A stretch of DNA of 7,733 bases, from assembly GCA_964247265.1 (NCBI GenBank), contig CAXTTS010000151.1, forward strand, positions 1-7,733. The letters run 5' to 3'. The stretch is from Alterirhizorhabdus sp964247265 (GTDB taxonomy: Bacteria > Pseudomonadota > Alphaproteobacteria > Sphingomonadales > Sphingomonadaceae). Both the position numbers and the translations under genes were made by a program. Position 1 is the stretch's first letter; every line of letters begins with the position of its first letter. The notes beneath the pieces are model-generated. The model did not search any database and was not told where the DNA came from. It worked only from the letters and a program-made list of their open reading frames with translations. Shown here piece by piece: positions 5,888-7,733 of the stretch.

Positions 5888-6562
5888 ATGCATAATCCGT
5901 TCGAAACCGGCCAGTTCACCCCGCCGGGGATGCGCTACGATCCAGTGACCGGCGGGATGGTGCCGATCGTGATCGAGCAATCCACCCGTGGCGAGCGCAG
6001 CTTCGACATCTATTCGCGGCTGCTGCGCGAGCGGATCATCTTCATCACGGGCGGGGTGGAGGACCATATGGCCTCCGTCATCACCGCCCAGCTTCTGTTT
6101 CTCGAATCCGAGAATCCGAAGAAGGACATCTTCATGTACATCAACTCGCCGGGCGGCGTGGTGACGGCGGGTCTCGCGATCCACGACACGATGCAGTATA
6201 TCCGCCCGCGCGTGGGCACGGTGTGCATCGGCCAGGCGGCATCGATGGGCAGCTTCCTGCTGGCGGCGGGCGAGCCGGGGATGCGGGTGGCGCTGACCAA
6301 CAGCCGTATCATGATCCACCAGCCTTCGGGCGGGGCGCAGGGCATGGCGGCGGATATCGAGATCCAGGCGAAGGAAATCCTCCGCATGCGCCACCGGTTG
6401 AACTCGCTTTATGCGAAGTATACCGGCAAGCCGATCGAGGAGATCGAGCGGGCGATGGACCGCGACAAGTTCCTGGAGGCCGACGAGGCCAAGGAATTCG
6501 GCCTGATCGACGAGGTGTTCGACAAGCGTCCGGCGCCGACCGAAGAGGCCAAGGCGGCCTGA
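5888..6562 (+). CDS. clpP: ClpP, ATP-dependent Clp protease proteolytic subunit
   Basis: ClpP forms a two-ring tetradecamer that degrades proteins fed in by ClpX or ClpA in the cytoplasm. The catalytic triad is visible: Ser119 in GQAASMGSF, His144 in MIHQPSGG and Asp193 in DRDKFLEA. Spacing equals that of E. coli ClpP, with numbering shifted by 8. The core INSPGGVVTAG that forms the oxyanion region is also present. By alignment to the E. coli cleavage site the propeptide would be about 22 residues (MHNPFETGQF... to just before MVPIVIEQ), about 8 longer than in E. coli. The ATG at 5888 is preceded by AAGGA (14-base gap) and AGAGA (7-base gap); an internal start at Met15 or Met24 is possible but would remove most of the propeptide. 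A strong terminator follows. clpX is not directly downstream; an opposite-strand gene lies between them. Confidence 0.98.
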   Translation: MHNPFETGQFTPPGMRYDPVTGGMVPIVIEQSTRGERSFDIYSRLLRERIIFITGGVEDHMASVITAQLLFLESENPKKDIFMYINSPGGVVTAGLAIHDTMQYIRPRVGTVCIGQAASMGSFLLAAGEPGMRVALTNSRIMIHQPSGGAQGMAADIEIQAKEILRMRHRLNSLYAKYTGKPIEEIERAMDRDKFLEADEAKEFGLIDEVFDKRPAPTEEAKAA

Positions 6563-6576
6563 GCCGGTCGACCGGC
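6563..6576. repeat. 14-bp perfect palindrome directly after the clpP stop
   Basis: GCCGGTCGACCGGC reads the same on both strands and begins on the base after the clpP TGA. It lies 10 bases before the main terminator stem. It may only strengthen 3'-end structure, or be chance in GC-rich DNA. Confidence 0.4.
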
Positions 6577-6586
6577 GGAGAAATGA

Positions 6587-6615
6587 GGGGCGGCCCGGCG
6601 ACGGGCCGCCCCTTT
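6587..6615. terminator. Strong bidirectional intrinsic terminator between clpP and the outer-membrane protein gene
   Basis: GGGGCGGCCC (6587-6596) and GGGCCGCCCC (6603-6612) form a perfect 10-bp stem with a 6-base loop, followed by TTT on the plus strand. On the minus strand the stem is followed by TCATTT, so both convergent genes (clpP, and the barrel gene whose stop is 8 bases away) can end here. Confidence 0.85.
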
Positions 6616-6619
6616 CGCG

Positions 6620-7282
6620 TCAGAAGCGGTAGCCGACCGTGAGTTGCAGGATCGGATAGACCTTATAGTCGTCGATATCGTCCTGCAGATCCTGCCGCTC
6701 ATTCTCCAGATCCGCGGGGCGGATCAGATTGGTGCTGGCGACGAAGCGGTTGAGCCGCACCTTGCCCTGGAACAGCGCGCCGGCCTCCACCCCGAAGACG
6801 AAGCCCTGCTGGTTGTGCCCGGCCCAGCCGAGGGTGAGCGCGGGGGCGAAATTCTTGGTCTCGGCGGTGCCGCGGATCGTGCCGATCTGGGCGGGCGTGT
6901 AGGTGGTGTTGCCGACCGTCACCGGGCCGCTCGGCGTGGCGCGCACGCGACCGTCATTGCCGTTGAGCCGCGCGCCGCCCGAGATGCGGAAGCCGTTGCC
7001 GAAGGGAAACACGTCGAGCATCAGGCCGCCCGACTTCAGCTTCACCTTGCCGCGATAATCGAGATCGTTCGAGTCGAAGCTGTGCGACACGCCGAGGAAG
7101 GTCGCGTTGCCGCGCACGCCGACATGATCGTTGAGGCGCAGGCCAAGCTCCGGCCCGATGCCGAGCGTGCCGCCGGTGATGCCGCCGTAGAAGTGGGTGG
7201 CGGCGGTCTGCGCCTGCGCCGCGCCGCCGGCCAGGGCCGTCGCGAGGGCAGAGGCGAGGATCGGATAGTGCTTGAAGTTCAT
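6620..7282 (-). CDS. Outer-membrane beta-barrel protein of unknown function (220 aa)
   Basis: The start chosen is the ATG at 7280-7282 (MNFKHYP), preceded by AGGGGAA about 6 bases upstream; an in-frame ATG at 7298-7300 is less likely because the ribosome-binding site would fall inside the coding region. The signal peptide runs to ALAGGAAQA, with cleavage after Ala24. The mature part alternates short amphipathic strands with Gly/Asn turns (FYGGITGGTLGIGPELGLRL, GFVFGVEAGALF) and ends in LTVGYRF, with the C-terminal Phe typical of proteins inserted by the Bam machinery. The ~196-residue mature length fits an 8-stranded barrel. An acidic stretch, ENERQDLQDDIDDYK, just before the last strand would form a loop. 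Substrate or role cannot be inferred. It converges on clpP and separates it from clpX. Confidence 0.88.
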   Translation of the reverse strand: MNFKHYPILASALATALAGGAAQAQTAATHFYGGITGGTLGIGPELGLRLNDHVGVRGNATFLGVSHSFDSNDLDYRGKVKLKSGGLMLDVFPFGNGFRISGGARLNGNDGRVRATPSGPVTVGNTTYTPAQIGTIRGTAETKNFAPALTLGWAGHNQQGFVFGVEAGALFQGKVRLNRFVASTNLIRPADLENERQDLQDDIDDYKVYPILQLTVGYRF

Positions 7283-7344
7283 GATGTTCCCCTGTGTCAC
7301 CGGCCGTGCGAGACCCTTTACCCCTTGGGAAATAACTAGACTTC

Positions 7345-7360
7345 GTAAACAATATTTTAC
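7345..7360. promoter_or_regulatory. AT-rich inverted repeat upstream of the outer-membrane protein gene, candidate operator
   Basis: GTAAA (7345-7349) and TTTAC (7356-7360) are inverted around an AT-rich centre, in a strongly GC-rich genome. It lies 63 bases upstream of the barrel gene start on the minus strand, where the promoter should be; a TATTGT box with TTGCCG 16 bases upstream on that strand overlaps it. It could be an operator or simply the melting region of the promoter. Confidence 0.35.
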
Positions 7361-7414
7361 AGTCTCGGCGCGGCAATCGTGCGTGCGCGGCCGATTGGGC
7401 GATCACGGCAACGG

Positions 7415-7444
7415 CTTGTTTAACCCGGGCCTGATAGACATATT
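7415..7444 (+). promoter_or_regulatory. Candidate clpX promoter, possibly heat-shock (RpoH)-like
   Basis: CTTGTTT at 7415-7421 and CATATT at 7439-7444 have 17 bases between TTGTTT and CATATT. The CTTG start of the -35 and the GACATATT at the -10 recall alphaproteobacterial RpoH promoters as well as a weak sigma-70 site. It lies about 110 bases upstream of the clpX start. clpX needs a promoter in this gap because the gene to its left points the other way; this is the best candidate I can find, by pattern only. Confidence 0.3.
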
Positions 7445-7552
7445 GCCCTCACGCTGGCCGCAGGCAGTCGTTTTGCGCCAAGCGCTTTATTGCCGCGACC
7501 GACGTATGCCGGTAAGCGTATGATGGCCCCGATGCGGCCCTGGAGTGAACGA

Positions 7553-7733
7553 ATGACGAAATTGAGTGGCGGCGACTCGAAGAGCACCCTCTATTGCTCG
7601 TTCTGCGGCAAGTCGCAGCACGAGGTACGCAAGCTCATCGCCGGCCCCACCGTGTTCATCTGCGACGAGTGTGTCGAACTGTGCAACGACATCATCCGCG
7701 AGGAGACGAAGTCCGCGCTCGTCAGCAAGAAGG
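7553..7733 (+). CDS. clpX: ClpX, ATP-dependent unfoldase subunit of Clp protease (3' end outside window)
   Basis: The visible 60 residues are the N-terminal zinc-binding domain of ClpX. Cys15 and Cys18 (YCSFCGKSQ) with Cys37 and Cys40 (FICDECVELC) are the C4 zinc ligands, followed by CNDIIREE. ClpX unfolds tagged or adaptor-delivered substrates and threads them into ClpP; the zinc domain dimerises and binds adaptors. The AAA+ module and the ClpP-contacting loop lie beyond the right edge. The ATG at 7553 follows GGAG by 7 bases and gives MTKLSGGDSK, a usual ClpX beginning. In-frame ATGs at 7520, 7523 and 7532 with no stop between would add up to 11 residues (MMAPMRPWSER), but they lack a comparable ribosome-binding site. 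Confidence 0.97.
   Translation, partial: MTKLSGGDSKSTLYCSFCGKSQHEVRKLIAGPTVFICDECVELCNDIIREETKSALVSKK

Noticed and set aside
6644..7339. 231-codon plus-strand frame opposite the outer-membrane protein gene
   Set aside because: The minus-strand frame has a signal peptide, barrel-like strands, a terminal Phe and a ribosome-binding site; the plus frame has none of these.
7272..7523. 83-codon plus-strand frame in the intergenic region before clpX
   Set aside because: It starts inside the barrel gene, has no ribosome-binding site at its start and no protein-like composition; the stretch is better read as a promoter region.

Overview
The window looks like chromosomal core DNA from a high-GC alphaproteobacterium, most likely a sphingomonad (order Sphingomonadales). 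That placement rests on GC-rich codon use, the character of the GatB, ClpP and ClpX proteins, and the tRNA-Leu/tig/clpP/clpX neighbourhood. It is inference, because no search could be run. I see no integrase, transposase, phage gene or CRISPR array.

Layout from left to right: the 3' part of gatB (+) ends in a hairpin it shares with a convergent three-gene operon on the minus strand. That operon reads two secreted proteins of unknown function and then a short disordered acidic protein. Divergent from it, on the plus strand, a promoter-like sequence leads into tRNA-Leu(UAG). The trigger factor gene tig follows 56 nt later with no terminator I can see. Next come a membrane-anchored family 2 glycosyltransferase and clpP, which ends in a strong bidirectional hairpin terminator. 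A minus-strand outer-membrane beta-barrel gene converges on clpP. After a roughly 270 bp AT-richer intergenic stretch (7283-7552), which holds the promoters of the barrel gene and of clpX, clpX begins and runs off the right edge.

How the genes fit together: GatB (amidotransferase that completes Gln-tRNA and/or Asn-tRNA) and tRNA-Leu serve translation. Trigger factor receives nascent chains at the ribosome exit tunnel, and ClpXP degrades proteins that fail quality control. The tig-clpP-clpX order is the classic proteostasis cluster. Here it is interrupted twice, by a glycosyltransferase between tig and clpP and by an opposite-strand barrel gene between clpP and clpX, so clpX must have its own promoter.

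The most unusual feature is the C-terminus of trigger factor. After a normal-length chaperone, the protein carries about 100 extra residues: a histidine/aspartate block (16 His in 46 residues, partly built from a 15-bp tandem repeat), followed by a Lys/Ala/Glu tail. This recalls the metal-binding tail of the FKBP-type protein SlyD, but here it is on trigger factor. The uncharacterised secreted-protein operon is the second place worth attention. I do not see a clearly new multi-gene system.
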